Notes under the pieces: model-generated | Seen by the model: only the letters and a program-made list of their open reading frames with translations | Told to the model about the DNA's origin: nothing | Database searches by the model: none | Made by a program: the position numbers and the translations under genes | Source of the DNA: Diphasiastrum complanatum | Lineage: Eukaryota > Streptophyta > Lycopodiopsida > Lycopodiales > Lycopodiaceae | Length of the DNA stretch: 64,000 nt | Direction: 5' to 3' | Assembly: GCA_029204225.1 (NCBI GenBank) | Contig: CM055103.1 | Coordinates: 54,765,426 to 54,829,425 of the forward strand | Shown here: positions 25,419 through 36,486 of the stretch, piece by piece | Layout of the letters: each line of letters opens with the position of its first letter | How positions within the stretch are numbered: the stretch's first letter is position 1

Positions 25419-26789
25419 TAAATTGACTGATCACAATTATCTGGATCCCGAAGTAAGGAAGGCGTATTTGGAGAGGCTGCAAGCAGCAAAAGTAGCTTTA
25501 TGCTGCATAAGTAGCCTGCGCTTGAGCAAAAGATCTAGAGAAGGATCTGCGCAATGTCCAGGGCAGCTGCATGGAGACCTGACTAGCACCTTCCTCTTCA
25601 GCAACCGTGTCTGTTTGTGAAGCCGGGGACCTCGCTTCAACATTGATCTACTAGTGCTTGAATGTAACAGCCATGTCGTTACCGAACAGTGAAGTCTAAA
25701 AAACTGGATGATCAGTACTCATCTCTCTCTATCAATTTGGAAGAGCCTACAAGCGCCAGCTAAGGCGTCGACGACAATCCAAGTCCCATCGTTGGCTGCG
25801 ATTCCTGCTGAATAGACGGTGCTTCGTGCAATTTTTTGAGCGTCATCAAGTATTGTCTATCTTATCTTTAGAAATTATAGTAGCTCTTCTCCTTTACTCT
25901 CACAAGGCATTGACCTCCTGTTGCATCCATCATTTTAGTATTCCAGTTTGTTTTTAAGGACGCACATCCCATCATTAATTTGCAGCATATGACCTCCTAT
26001 TGTTCCAATGATGCTGAGCTCTGAATTGATCGTGCCACAAGTTAAAACTAGTGCAAATTAAAATAGTTTTCTCCTAGTTTCAGGCATGATAGTTTTTCCT
26101 TTTAAGAAAATGAGCGATACGATGTACAGTGTCAAGTAATAGCGTAATGATTGTTAACTTAGGATATAGATTCTAAACAACGGTTAGGAACTGACTTAAA
26201 ACATTCAATCCAATATACATCAAATAGGCCTAATATGCAAAAGGATAAGCGCCCACAACTTTTGTATGACCCACGAGTCCTGGGTATATGAAATATGATT
26301 GACGATATAATCATTTCTTTTGGGTAAATAACATTTTATATAAATCTTTTCCAAGGATATTATTTTGTTTTTTGTGTATGTCTTATTGTGATTAGTAAAG
26401 GTTAAGAATTTTCAGATTTGTTTTACCCTCAAATTATAGAAATAGTCTTTATCAAGTTGCATGTCATAAGGCATGCGCTACTATTTTTTTCATCATTGCC
26501 CATTGTGTGGAGGATGTCACACATGTTGTTTTACCTTATATTCACATTATAATTTTGATATTGACTGAATGAAAGAAACATTTATGATTAGTAGTTTCAA
26601 TGTGAGATCACACAAAAGGGACATAATGTATTATAGAATTCAATTTTAGTTGTGAAAAAAATGTAAGTAAACATTATGTTTTTTATCTCTCTGTTATAGA
26701 TTATGAATTTTGTACTTGTTATAAATTTAAATCTTAGTTGATTTTTAGTTACTTTTATGTTATAACGTTTGCTCTAAAATATAATAAAC
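25419..26789 (+). repeat. Inverted duplication, copy 1 (1.37 kb)
   Basis: It matches 48134-49431 in reverse orientation along its whole length, with many small indels and substitutions. Copy edges are a TAAATTGACTGATCAC string at 25419 and TATAATAAA at 26789. Both copies keep a 65-codon frame without ATG (25423-25617 here). Parts of 25740-26040 resemble the 5' flank of the dehydratase gene at 28130-28390 (AGAGCCTACAAG, AGCATATGAC, CT.TTGTTCCA, GA.TTGATC in the same order). No TIR or LTR is found at the edges. It probably arose by segmental duplication of a promoter/leader region. Confidence 0.85.
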
Positions 26790-28130
26790 TCAGTGTTGTT
26801 ATAGCCATCTATTAACCGACAGACAAATGTACGTAGAGACTTGAGAAGAATTTTTCTTTGGTCGTCCATATTTTCTGCGAAAAAATTTAATGAGTTACTA
26901 ATGCTAGAAAATTGAATTTACTAGATATTACAATAACAAATTTCATTTGATAGCAAATGTTAAAATAACAAATATTACCTGGTAAAAAATTATGTTTACT
27001 AGATGTTAAGAATAAAAAATCTTGCCTCATAATAAATCTTAGCTCATAATCAAGTTAATAAGTGACTTATCCTAAAAATATCAAATGTTAGAATAACAAA
27101 TATCTTTTGATAACAATTGAAATATCAATCATTAACCATATCATGAAGCAACTATGATTTGAAATATCACAGTCATATTGTAAGCATGTGTTGTAATTAC
27201 AAAATTGAAATCTACTGTATCAAAAATATAAATGCATACTAAAAATTTTGAAATTAAAATATTTATGCATTAATCTTAATTCTTCACCAATAAACATAAA
27301 ATGCACACAATTCTTAAATAATAAGCACGCAACAAACAACAATAATAGTTATAGATTAATCAATAGCACCTAGCCAAGTGAATACCCGTGCACCAAAAAT
27401 GAATCTAAAAGAACCTCTCTAGACTTAAACTTTAAGGATATTGTATTGCAGCTGAAGTATGAACTTGGGTGGTCAATCTCAAAGAAGAACCCTCTACCAC
27501 CACATCACGTATAGTTTATTTATTTTTTTGGACAACACTCATGTGGTTTGACCTTGCGTTGTTAAAAACCCTATATCACCACACCGCCCACAAGGTTTTT
27601 TTTTTTTTAGACAATGCCATATGGCCGAGGTTTGAAGTTGAATGAACTTGGTGTTCTATCTCACACCAAAAACCCCCTATCATCATGGTTTTTTTTTCTT
27701 CTTTGGACAGTGCTCATGTCACAGGCAAATTACAGATGGTTTTCTTTTTGAAGACCACACACATGTTTTTAAAAGAACTCCGCTTCATCTGGATTTTGCC
27801 ATTTTAAATGCCATTCCTTTCTGTCCGAATACCTATCATACGAGCCTGACCTAATGCTATCTTCCATTATTCTGGGGAGTACGAATGCAAGGTGTCACAA
27901 AGAGAGAGCTTCGTGTGCCACGCATGAAGAAAGGGAAGGAGCCTTCCACCTTCCAGCGAAGGTGCATGACACTCAGCTCGCTCCTTCGCCTTCAGCAACC
28001 ACGCAGCACTGTGCAGCTGAACTATGAACTTATGGTCCCAAAAATAACAGCAATCTGCTTGTCAATTCATCCTCCTAGAAAACAAAAAAAGATCAGTCCA
28101 ATAATTACTGTAGTTTTTTAAATTCTACTG
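26790..28130. other. AT-rich non-coding stretch with a short dispersed repeat
   Basis: No gene is supported. Three diverged copies of a unit lie at about 27490-27730: CTACCACCACATCACG or similar, a T-rich run, then GGACAACACTCATGTGG or similar. A further copy begins at 63951 at the window end. From about 27880 the GC content rises toward the dehydratase promoter. Confidence 0.45.
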
Positions 28131-28170
28131 AAGGAGCCTACAAGTTGGCCAAATTATTGTTGTGGCTGAA

Positions 28171-28177
28171 TATATAG
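28171..28177 (+). promoter_or_regulatory. Candidate TATA box of the dehydratase gene
   Basis: TATATAG at 28171-28177 lies about 300 bp before the ATG in a GC-balanced flank. Start of transcription about 30 bp further would give a leader of about 275 bp. It is position-based only. Confidence 0.4.
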
Positions 28178-28479
28178 CTGGACCTTTTTCCTGACTATCT
28201 CGCATTACTTGCAGTCTCAGAAGCTCCTCTCTTTTCTTCTCATAAACCATCAATCATCTACATGTATCCAGAGTTCGAGTAATCTGCAATCTCCTTTGGT
28301 TTTTAGGATCACATTACATTAACTATTTGTAAGCATATGACGCTACTGTTCCATTTACGCCCTTCTACTGAGAACTAGATTGATCTTCCTGCATCTTATT
28401 AGTATTGCAAAAGCTCCAACTTCCTCTTGGTCTTTCGCAATTTCTATCTAGGCTAGTTCGCTTGCTGTTCATTTTTAGC

Positions 28480-29853
28480 ATGGCTTTAAGCTGTACTCCC
28501 ATTGCAAGCATGGCATCTGCAGAATCTATCCTTTTTCGTGGGCATTCGAGGTTTCAGCTTGGCGCGGAAAATCTCCTTGATGCACATTTCAAGAACGGCT
28601 TTCGTAAAAGTAATCTACTGGTAGCTGCAACTTGTACGTCTACGCGAGAAGCCCAATTTTCTGCGCGCAGAGAAAGTGTTGCCACTACTGGTGAAGCAAT
28701 ACATCCAGTGAGGAGAGGTTTTGCTGACTGGAAGAGTGCATCTTCGACCCTGACAAGTCAATGGGTAAAGCAATTGGAGATTGAGAGCATTTTCAGAAAT
28801 TTGCAGCCTCCAAATGCAGTACGCTCATCTTCATTAGAGCAATTGTCAAAGACCCGGTCGGGTGGATTCATCGAGAATACGGCCTTGCCAATTTCCAGGC
28901 GCTTGTCTAATCTTCCCCAGCCCCTCTCGATCAATGGTCTGACTGCATCAAGGGATAGAAGGTCCACGGTTCTGAGAGTAGCGCATCCTGGTGCCGCAGG
29001 AGCTCACAGCGAGGCAGCAGCCATCAAAGCTTATCCTGACTGCGAATCACTGCCATGTGGCAAGTTTGAAGTTCCCTTCGATGCTGTCGAGCTTTGTCTT
29101 GCAGATAGAGCTGTTCTACCAATAGAAAACTCTCTTGGGGGAAGTATTCATAAAAATTACGATCTTCTTTTACAACATCGATTGCATATAGTTGGCGAGG
29201 TGCAGCTTCCTGTTCGTCACTGCCTGCTCGCACTTCCTGGGACGACAAAGAAGGAGCTCAAGCGAGTCCTAAGTCATCCGCAGGCTCTATCACAATGCGA
29301 GCACAAATTGTCAAGTTTAGGAATGATACCAGAGGCTGTCAGTGACACGGCTACTGCAGCTCGATTAGTTGCTGCCAACAATCTTCGTGATACTGGCGCC
29401 ATTGCTAGCTCAAGAGCGGCAAGCCTATATGGTCTGGATATTGTTCAGAATGACTTTCAGGATTATTCTGGCAACACAACTCGATTCCTCATGGTAGCAC
29501 GAGAGCCGGTTATTCCCAGAACGGATAGGAAATTCAAGACAAGCATTGTAATCGCTCTGGAAAATGAGAGTGAAGGTCTCTTCAGAGCCCTTGCGGTATT
29601 TGCATTGCGAAATATGAATCTGACGAAGATCGAAAGTAGACCACAGATGAGAAAGCCTCTCCATGTCGTGGACAAAGATAGCAATGTCGGCCACTGTATG
29701 ACATCAAAATGTTTTGAATACCTTTTTTATATCGATTTCGAGGGATCGATGGCAGAGCGACAAGCCCAAAATGCACTTAAGGAATTAGAAGAGGTTGCTA
29801 GCTTCTTAAGAGTATTGGGTTGTTATCCAATGGACGTTCCTGAAATATCATAA
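28480..29853 (+). CDS. ADT: Arogenate/prephenate dehydratase, plastid type, single exon
   Basis: The 457-residue protein decarboxylates and dehydrates arogenate (and possibly prephenate) in the last step of phenylalanine synthesis in plastids. I chose ATG 28480 (MALSCTPIASM..) because the open frame before it has no ATG. Residues 1 to about 160 are Ser/Arg-rich and transit-peptide-like, longer than usual. The catalytic domain spans about 160-350: VAHPGAAGAHSEAAA, AVLPIENSLGGSIHKNYDLL (216-221 ENSLGG), LSHPQALSQCE, SDTATAAR and the catalytic TRF motif at 334-336. The ACT regulatory domain (about 351-457) has the ESRP phenylalanine-binding motif at 385-388 and ends FLRVLGCYPMD. There is no intron, as in some plant ADT genes. 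Most plant enzymes read VAYQGVPGAYSEAAA where this one has three or four changes. It looks intact and is the only clear host gene here. Confidence 0.93.
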   Translation: MALSCTPIASMASAESILFRGHSRFQLGAENLLDAHFKNGFRKSNLLVAATCTSTREAQFSARRESVATTGEAIHPVRRGFADWKSASSTLTSQWVKQLEIESIFRNLQPPNAVRSSSLEQLSKTRSGGFIENTALPISRRLSNLPQPLSINGLTASRDRRSTVLRVAHPGAAGAHSEAAAIKAYPDCESLPCGKFEVPFDAVELCLADRAVLPIENSLGGSIHKNYDLLLQHRLHIVGEVQLPVRHCLLALPGTTKKELKRVLSHPQALSQCEHKLSSLGMIPEAVSDTATAARLVAANNLRDTGAIASSRAASLYGLDIVQNDFQDYSGNTTRFLMVAREPVIPRTDRKFKTSIVIALENESEGLFRALAVFALRNMNLTKIESRPQMRKPLHVVDKDSNVGHCMTSKCFEYLFYIDFEGSMAERQAQNALKELEEVASFLRVLGCYPMDVPEIS

Positions 29854-31304
29854 ATCTTCAAGCGATCTTTATGTTTTGACTTTTGATATGCTACAATCTT
29901 TATGTTTTGACTTTTATTATTCTGCAATTGTACACTCGCCTGAAAGACTGATCCATATCTGGTAGCTCGAATCGAATCACTCCTTGGATGAGACATTTAA
30001 TTTCTTTCAGCAAACTCCAAAGCGTCGATTCTTTGAAGCAGGATCAAGTTTGCACCAAAACCTTGCAGTTTAATTTTGAACGAGCAAGAAGAATTCTCTA
30101 GTAACCCTAGAACAAGAGGGGCCACCTCGTTCCACCTCAAAATATGTAGGCAATAATAGTATACTGCAGTACAGAACACCTATAGCATTATCCTTAGTGG
30201 ATATTTTTGACGGAAAGCAACATTCCGAAGTCCCCGCATGGCTCTAAGGAACAATGTTACTGTTCATAGTACATGCTCACGTGTCTATACATTTGTGTTG
30301 TAGTTTAGTTCGATGTGAAATATTGAGCCTTCTCTTATTGCAATTGCAACAAGAAATTAACAAATTCCACTGAATATGACTACGAGTCTGCATCATGATT
30401 GATCAGCCATTGAAAGTACACCATGAATATGGCTTTCAATGCAAAGAATATGTATGTGGAGCATAATATCTGATTAAAGTTTAATAATAATATGATCTGC
30501 TTGAGCAACAATGATGTGCTCGAACAACTATTTCCTGATCGCCAACTATATTTAGTATCTTGGCATAAAATTGACTATCTGGCTTTTAGTGCCCAACTCA
30601 CGGCCACCAAATCACAACACATCCAACACCCTTTGTGTCATCTCGATTCTCATCACTCTACCGTAGCTACCGTAGCTATCTCACATCAGAATCAATGACA
30701 TCTTTATCAGTGTATACTAATAAAGCATACTTTCATTAATGGAAGATGCGAAATCATCATCAATGTACAAAAAGATGAAATTATATAAAATGACAATGCC
30801 AAACATCTAAGATAAATTAAGTTGAAAAGTTTAATAAAATTTAAGCCATTCAATTAATTGCTTGACGTAAATCAATAACTAGAATAGTATTGTCACTAAT
30901 AGGTAATGCATGAAGCTTTGAAGGAGCCGCTTATGTAAATTGAGCTCGTCAAGAATTGAAAGCGCTTGTGAACGTTGCAAGGCCATACAAATACGTGGAC
31001 CGAATGACGGATGGTAACGTAACATTTTGTCTCTGGTGTTTCACAACAACATTTGCACATAATGAAAAAAAATCATTAAATATCTTGTGAGTGAAGACAT
31101 CCACTGCGTGAGATGCAACAGCCCCTTGCGTGGTGGAAGAACGATGAAGAAGGTCTTGACTAGAGGGATCATCGATAACATCTCCAAGAGTGTGAATTCC
31201 CTCACAAGGTCAACTTGTCAACGAAATGATTGTGAAGCAAGCCATAGTAAAATGTGTGTTTGCAAACCACTATCATAAGCAATAGCAGAAAGAACATCAC
31301 GAAT
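29854..31304. other. 3' flank of the dehydratase, no further gene seen
   Basis: Right after the stop, a TCTTTATGTTTTGACTTTT unit occurs twice (about 29868 and 29889). The rest has only short chance frames. A Cys/Arg-containing frame at about 31087-31275 is not recognised. Confidence 0.4.
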
Positions 31305-31800
31305 CACTACAACACCCGGTACGATTTGCGATGTGTTTTGCGACGTGAATCACGAGCTGAAATTTTTTTTAATTCGTCGCAAACGTCGAAAAAACACGTC
31401 GCTATAAAGTCATCGGAATCCGACGTCCCTAAAACACGTCGCAATCCGACAAACACAACCTGCCGGAATCCGAAAACAAAAACTCCGATGATTGAAAGGC
31501 AATCCGACGTGGATGTCGCAAGACGTCGCTTCTGATCTAACGTGGACGTCGCATTGCGACGTCCAAAAATCCAGTCGGGTTTCGACGTCTGTAGATATAG
31601 AATGATGCATAAAATTGTCCGACGGATGTCTGACGTCCATCCGACGTCTACTTGGATGTCGGATTCCGATGTCTCAAAAACACGTCAGAATCCGACATCT
31701 GTTAACGGAATGATAAAAAAGAAGGTCCGACGTGTGTCTGACGTCTATCCGACGCGTTTGGATGTTGGATTCCGACGTCCCAAATTAGGTAAAACTAAAA
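31305..31800. repeat. Subterminal repeats of CACTA 2
   Basis: Many copies of CACGTCG, TCCGACGTC and GTCGGATTCCGAC-like units in both orientations are present within 500 bp of the TIR. They resemble the TnpA-binding arrays of CACTA elements, but with a GC-rich core unlike the AT-rich one of CACTA 1. Open frames here are repeat artefacts. Confidence 0.8.
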
Positions 31801-32460
31801 ATAAAAAATGCGTAAAAAATAGGGCGCGCATTTTTATCGAGCTGTTCTTGGAGTTGAGTTCTTGGAGAAGAGATGTTCGTGAATTGTTTTTGAAACAAGA
31901 TTTTTGAGTTGCATTCAACATTTGGATCAAACAACAAACTAAGCATGAGGTACTTTTCATTCTTAAATTACTTTTCATTTACTATTTTATTGCATTACTT
32001 CATGTCCATTTTGAATGACAATACTTTATTGCATTGCTTTATGCACATCATAAATTTCATTTAGATTTTTATATATGATATTGATTGTTGTTTTGAAATC
32101 CGACATTGCACATGGTTTAAATTCTTAGTTGGTTATTACGTCAATCCACATCTCGAAATTCGACATTGCAATTTTTAAAAAAAGAACATTGCGCATATAA
32201 AAGTAATAACAATATAGCACGATCATTTGCAATAATAATATTTTCATAATATCAATCAATGTATTACAAAATTGATGTTTTAATGTCGCATGAGTCTTTC
32301 TAGATCTAACATCAATTATAAACCTAATCTACTCGTCGTCGTCGTGACGTCCAGTCTGCATGAACACAAGCAAACAAACTACATTAATATTTAATGCTTG
32401 ATCGTATTAAATTAAATAAGATTGACGTCGGAATACAAACCACATTAGTATGAATACAGA

Positions 32461-33621
32461 AACTAGTACTTACATTTGGAGGATGACTCTCGCTCTTTAG
32501 TTTGTTGACTAATGCGTCGTATTATTCCCTAAAGGCAAATTCGTATTCCTCCTTAGTTGGCAGACGTCCATAGTCCGCCAACTATCCATGCATGCAATTT
32601 AAGTTGAAATTAATTTAGGGCTACATTGGGAATGGAAGTTATAAATTGGAGTTGAAGAAATATCTTGGATGTTTATAAAGAATTATGTCAGAAAGTAGTG
32701 CCAGACTTGAGCGGTTAGAGCATTATCAAAAGATACATGAAATTCAAGGGAATTCAAGAAGCAATTCAGAGTTCATAACAAAAAGATAAAAAAATTTGTA
32801 GTAGTTTTGACAATCCTTATTCAAATCTTCCTTTACAATTGTTTCAAATATATCTAAACCAAAACTTCCTTTGCCAGATGTGGAGGCTCCTGCACCAATA
32901 TTTACTTCTATTTCGAAGATTATATATGGTAGCTAGTCATAATGCATATTAAAAAATAAAAGCATATGAAATCAAAGATAAACTATAAGAGTAGTGTAAG
33001 TTCACTTACCATGCTTGCTTGCAATCCTGCCTTTCCGCTCGAGCCCAACCTAGGATTGCCTATCCCATGCATCGTAGCGACCCCAACATCTTTCTGAATC
33101 TTGTATTTATCTGGTGTTCGTTCATCCACTTTTACACGGTGTCAATCATTTCTTGAACACCAAGAGGGCTTGGATTGCCCGTCCCTATAAGCTCGTCGTG
33201 CCATATCATGATGATGCCTAATCCATAAGCTCATATGCTTATGAATTTCCTTCTCCTCGAATTCTTCTTCTTGTTGGAATTCGTCACGAAGGGTATCAAT
33301 AACCTGTCGTTTATCGGTGGCAGGTTGTTCAGACCAATTACTAAACAATCTGTCGCCAAAATGGCATTGGCATAAAGAATAGAGCCGGTCCAAAACCACC
33401 TTTTCTTTTCTATTGGCAATTATATTACCTTGAGGATCCACGTCATAATAAGAATTTGTGGATAACTCTTCGGTGGGGGCGGGAGCCGCGGCCGCTTGTG
33501 AGGGACCACCCTCATCTTGGCTAAACATACTTTGAAGTTGTTCTTTTTGCCCAAAAGTTAATGATTCATATAAATTTTTAACATAGTCTCTCGAGCTTTC
33601 ACCACTGCCTGACCCCGACAT
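32461..33621 (-). pseudogene. CACTA ORF2 / En-Spm transposase-like gene, copy in CACTA 2
   Basis: The start is ATG 33621 (MSGSGSGESSRDYV). Exon 1 runs to 33010 before GTAAGTG. It has an acidic/Ala-rich linker, the DVDPQGNIIANRK strand, an Arg/His-rich helical block with HHHDMARRAYRDG, SKPSWCSRND followed by TGA (33144-33142) where Trp is expected, and RLGSSGKAGLQAS. Exon 2 (about 32582-32461) has LADYGRLPTKEEYEFAFRE, a stop, and YDALVNKL. The protein is homologous throughout to the gene at 53021-52144 and of PF03004 type. Two single-base stops are the main lesions I see. It is transcribed away from the TNP2 gene at 34072. Confidence 0.75.
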
Positions 33622-34071
33622 GATTACTACATTCATAAACATACAATACATTACAATAAACCCTAATATATTGAAATGAAGGACAAAAAAAAAATTGACT
33701 ACAAAACTTTAATGCATATTGGAGTGGGACTTTCATAACTGTGATAACAAAAGAAGAGAGATATGCGTTTAGAGCCTGCACCAAGATGCAAAAGAATCAT
33801 ATAAGCGACAACATATAAGAATAGTACTATCTAAAAATTAAAATATTAGAAACATACAATAACTATATGCTAGTTGTGTTTTGTACTTGTGCATATATGC
33901 AGTTTATCACAATGAGATGAATTAAATTCAGATCAGTGTAGCAATGAAGACACTACTCAAGTTAACTGGGTAAGTAATAAACATGCATGTTTTCTTGTTC
34001 ATAAAAACTTTGTTATTATAACTTAAACTATTTTGCTAAAGTGACATGTACTTGATTTTTGTTTCTCGTAG

Positions 34072-35154
34072 AGAATTATTTTCAAAATAAAATATGGTGG
34101 ACATGCCTCAAGTGTGATGGACAAAAGATGCGTGAAATACGCGTTGTTGAAAATCATTTGTGAAAGTTTGGACGAAAAGAAAAAGGTCAACCATCGAATT
34201 TGGAAGACGTTGAGGTTTGTTAACTTTATATGATTGTTTTTTATTATAATCTTCATCAATCTATATATGTCACTTATGGAATTTGTTTCATGTGTGTAGC
34301 CAATATATCAAATGTCATTCCACAGAGTTGATCCATCCGTGTTTAGTTACAATCAACGTCAAGTTTTGATAGACATGAGAAAACAAAGAACGAAACAAAT
34401 TGAAGAGGCAAACACAATTGGAAAAAAGAGTAATCAACTTGATTCTAATGATTATGATGATGAGGTGCAACACGATGAAGCAATGCACAACATGTTTGAA
34501 TCTTACTTTGAAACAAATGAGAATGATGATATGCATGCATCTTCTAATGAAAACGGAGATCACAAACAATTTGAGATGGATGAAGACGATATTCTATTGC
34601 GCAAGGAGGCAGACACTCCTCTATATCCTGGAGCATCCATTTCGAGACTAGCTACGTCAATTCTTATTCTAAACCTTCAAGCAACATACAAATGGAGTGG
34701 TCGTAGCATGACATCTTCATTCGGATACTTAATGCATAACACAACTATTATACTTTATAGCGAATTTACATTAAGTTAAAAAAATTTTCTTTTCTAACAA
34801 CTCACATTGCTCTTTTTTTAGGTTGTTGCATCGAATACTTTCGAAAGAAAATGTGATACCTAAAACGTAAAAAGAAGCACGAAAGATGATGATCGTGCTT
34901 GAAATGGATTATGACACAATACATGCATGTCCAGAAGACCATGTTCTATATAGAGGTGAGCATTCAGAAAAGCTTCAATGTCCAATGTGTAACACTTCAC
35001 GTTTTCGAGATGACGTACAAGGGGATAAAGTGCCACGAAAAGTGTTACGAAATTTTCCAATTATCCCACGATTGTAACGTTTATTTCGGTGTAAATCTTT
35101 GGCACAACTAATGGATTGGCATGTCAAAAATCGATCTACGGATGATGTGATGTG
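34072..35154 (+). pseudogene. TNP2-type CACTA transposase, 5' part
   Basis: Exon 34072-34214 encodes the TNP2 N-terminal zinc region (KIWWTCLKCDGQ, then VENHL, stop, KFGRKEKG). The next exon starts after the AG at about 34300 and runs to 34779: an acidic linker, then EADTPLYPGASISRLAT and ATYKWSGRSM, the A..PLYPG.. and ..WS..S boxes of TNP2. The frame 34886-35077 has MDYDTIHACPEDHVLYRGEH, CPMCNTSRFRDD and VPRKVLRNFPIIPRL, the L.YE.IHACP..C and CP.C..SR..., K.LRYFPLIPRL boxes. It continues after a frame change to MDWHVKNRSTDDVM and ends at the breakpoint at 35154. The catalytic core is missing. Confidence 0.85.
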
Positions 35155-35358
35155 AGTACTAAGTGATTCACTTGCCCACCTCCACTCCTCGTTAGATGCA
35201 TATCGCTACCATGCGCCCAAGGACCCACATACTAGTACAGCTTCCCCCCCCGCGCGTCGTGGCAATACGCCATCTCTCATATTGCCATCACGCACCTCCC
35301 CTGTCGGATACCTACTTTTTCTTCTCGTTGGTGCATCATATCGATACCCTAGCTTGAA

Positions 35359-35913
35359 ATGGCCCGTACGAAGCAGACAACACGCCTTACCACATTTGCC
35401 CCCCCTCCTAGCCCTCTTGTATAAAGGGCAGTGGGCACTGGTAGGAGAGTAGGTTGACCCAAAAGACCATGGTTAAGGGATATCAGGAGACTTCTGAGGA
35501 AAACGAATCTTCTGATTCCCCGTGCTCCTTTTTACAGGTCTGTGAGATTAGTAACAAGGTCACTCTCAGATGATGTTCGCTGGAACATAACATCTTTGGA
35601 AGCCCTCCATACTGCCTATGAGGACTTTCAAGTCAAATTCTTTCAGGATTCCATGCTTTGCACAGTGCACGCTAAGAGAGTTACCCTCATGCCTCAAGAC
35701 ATGCACCTTGTCATGAAGCTGAGGAGTACATACGATCAGGTCTTTAAGAGTGGCTTCACCTCTAGGCCACCACCTACAGAGAGAGGTCATATTCCTCAAC
35801 AAAGAAGGAGGAAGCAGACCAAGCCCACCAGGCCTGCCAAGCAAAGGGTGGTACTCCGTGAATCACCACCCCCCCCTCATATCTCTCGTCCTTTGGTTGG
35901 ACCATCACACTAG
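35359..35913 (+). pseudogene. Histone H3/CENH3-like intronless gene with C-terminal extension
   Basis: From ATG 35359 one frame reads MARTKQT (exact H3 start), TRLTT.., then TAA (35422), TAA-free sequence, TGA (35455), and a complete H3 histone fold: WLRDIRRLLRK (alpha N), LLIPRAPFYR (alpha 1), SDDVRWNITSLEALHTAYED (loop 1 and alpha 2) and DSMLCTVHAKRVTLMPQD (alpha 2 end, loop 2, alpha 3). By my hand alignment about 34 of 83 fold residues match canonical H3. Trp in VRW, EDF, DSMLC and RVTLM are closer to plant CENH3 than to H3, but loop 1 has no CENH3-type insertion. A Pro/Arg/Lys-rich tail of about 55 residues follows (not found in H3) to TAG 35913. There are no introns. It is probably a retro-copied or captured gene beside CACTA 2. 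The two stops in the tail suggest a pseudogene. Confidence 0.75.
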
Positions 35914-36431
35914 TCTGCAATGCCTTCTTCTCCTCCCACCACCCCTAACTATTCAAGTAGTTCCTCTTCCATTCCCTCTATTCCATCCCACAATAACGAG
36001 GATATGAACTCGGTTGTAGATAAAATAATATCGGATCTAGATTTAAGTTTAATAGGTGATTTTTATAAGGATCTTTGTGTAAGATTTTCTGTTGATCCCA
36101 ATCTGTTTAAAGATGAACTCCTTAAAGTCTACCCATGCCGAAATGGACGTGATGTACAACAGAATGTTGCCATTTTTGCCAAGGCTAGATGGGGCCACTA
36201 TAAATAGCCACCTGGAGATTGTTGATGCAGAAGTAAGTATTTCTCATCAAGTATCTGATAGGTAATATGATCTGTTTTTTTCAAAGTGCACAACTAACCT
36301 ATTATACATTTTGTGATTGAAGTCAGCTCAGCAACATGATGGACATAGCTGTGGATGGTTCTCCATCCGCAATGTACAGGACTTCTTAGAGTGGTACATC
36401 ATGCAATCCAGGGATCCAGATATACGAAAGG
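35914..36431 (+). pseudogene. Continuation of the H3-like frame and a C48-like Cys-box exon
   Basis: After TAG 35911-35913 the same frame stays open to TAG 36205-36207 (Ser/Pro linker, then an acidic helical block with LIGDFYKDLCVRFSVDPN). A GTAAGT follows near 36231. After an AG near 36324 an exon reads AQQHDGHSCGWFSIRNVQDF to a GTAAAT donor near 36432. QQ.D..SCGW resembles the Gln/Cys box of C48-like proteases and matches the copies at 8406 and 20214. The His box is not seen. It may be a captured chimera or two unrelated remnants. Confidence 0.4.
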
Positions 36432-36486
36432 TAAATAGACTAGTGAATGGCCTAACTGAGTTATTTTCAATTTAGTTTCCAATAAG

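Larger units (their letters stand above)
31305..35154. mobile_element. CACTA DNA transposon 2, truncated at right
   Basis: The left end is CACTACAACACCCGGTACG at 31305, followed by a 500-bp subterminal region full of GACGTC and TCCGACGT units. Inside are an ORF2-type gene (33621-32461, -) and a TNP2-type transposase start (34072-35154, +) arranged divergently. Homology to TNP2 stops abruptly near 35154 and no matching right TIR (..CCGGGTGTTGTAGTG) is seen, so the right half is lost or replaced by the H3-like segment. All genes have stops. Confidence 0.8.

Noticed and set aside
25423-25620. 65-codon frame kept in both copies of the inverted duplication (also 49426-49229)
   Set aside because: It has no ATG, matches no family, and is conserved only as part of the duplicated DNA.
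28405-28479. Upstream extension of the dehydratase frame from a TTG
   Set aside because: No ATG in the extension; ATG 28480 begins a transit-peptide-like sequence.
31254-31907. Frames of 60-120 codons in the CACTA 2 end
   Set aside because: They are built from subterminal GACGTC repeats.
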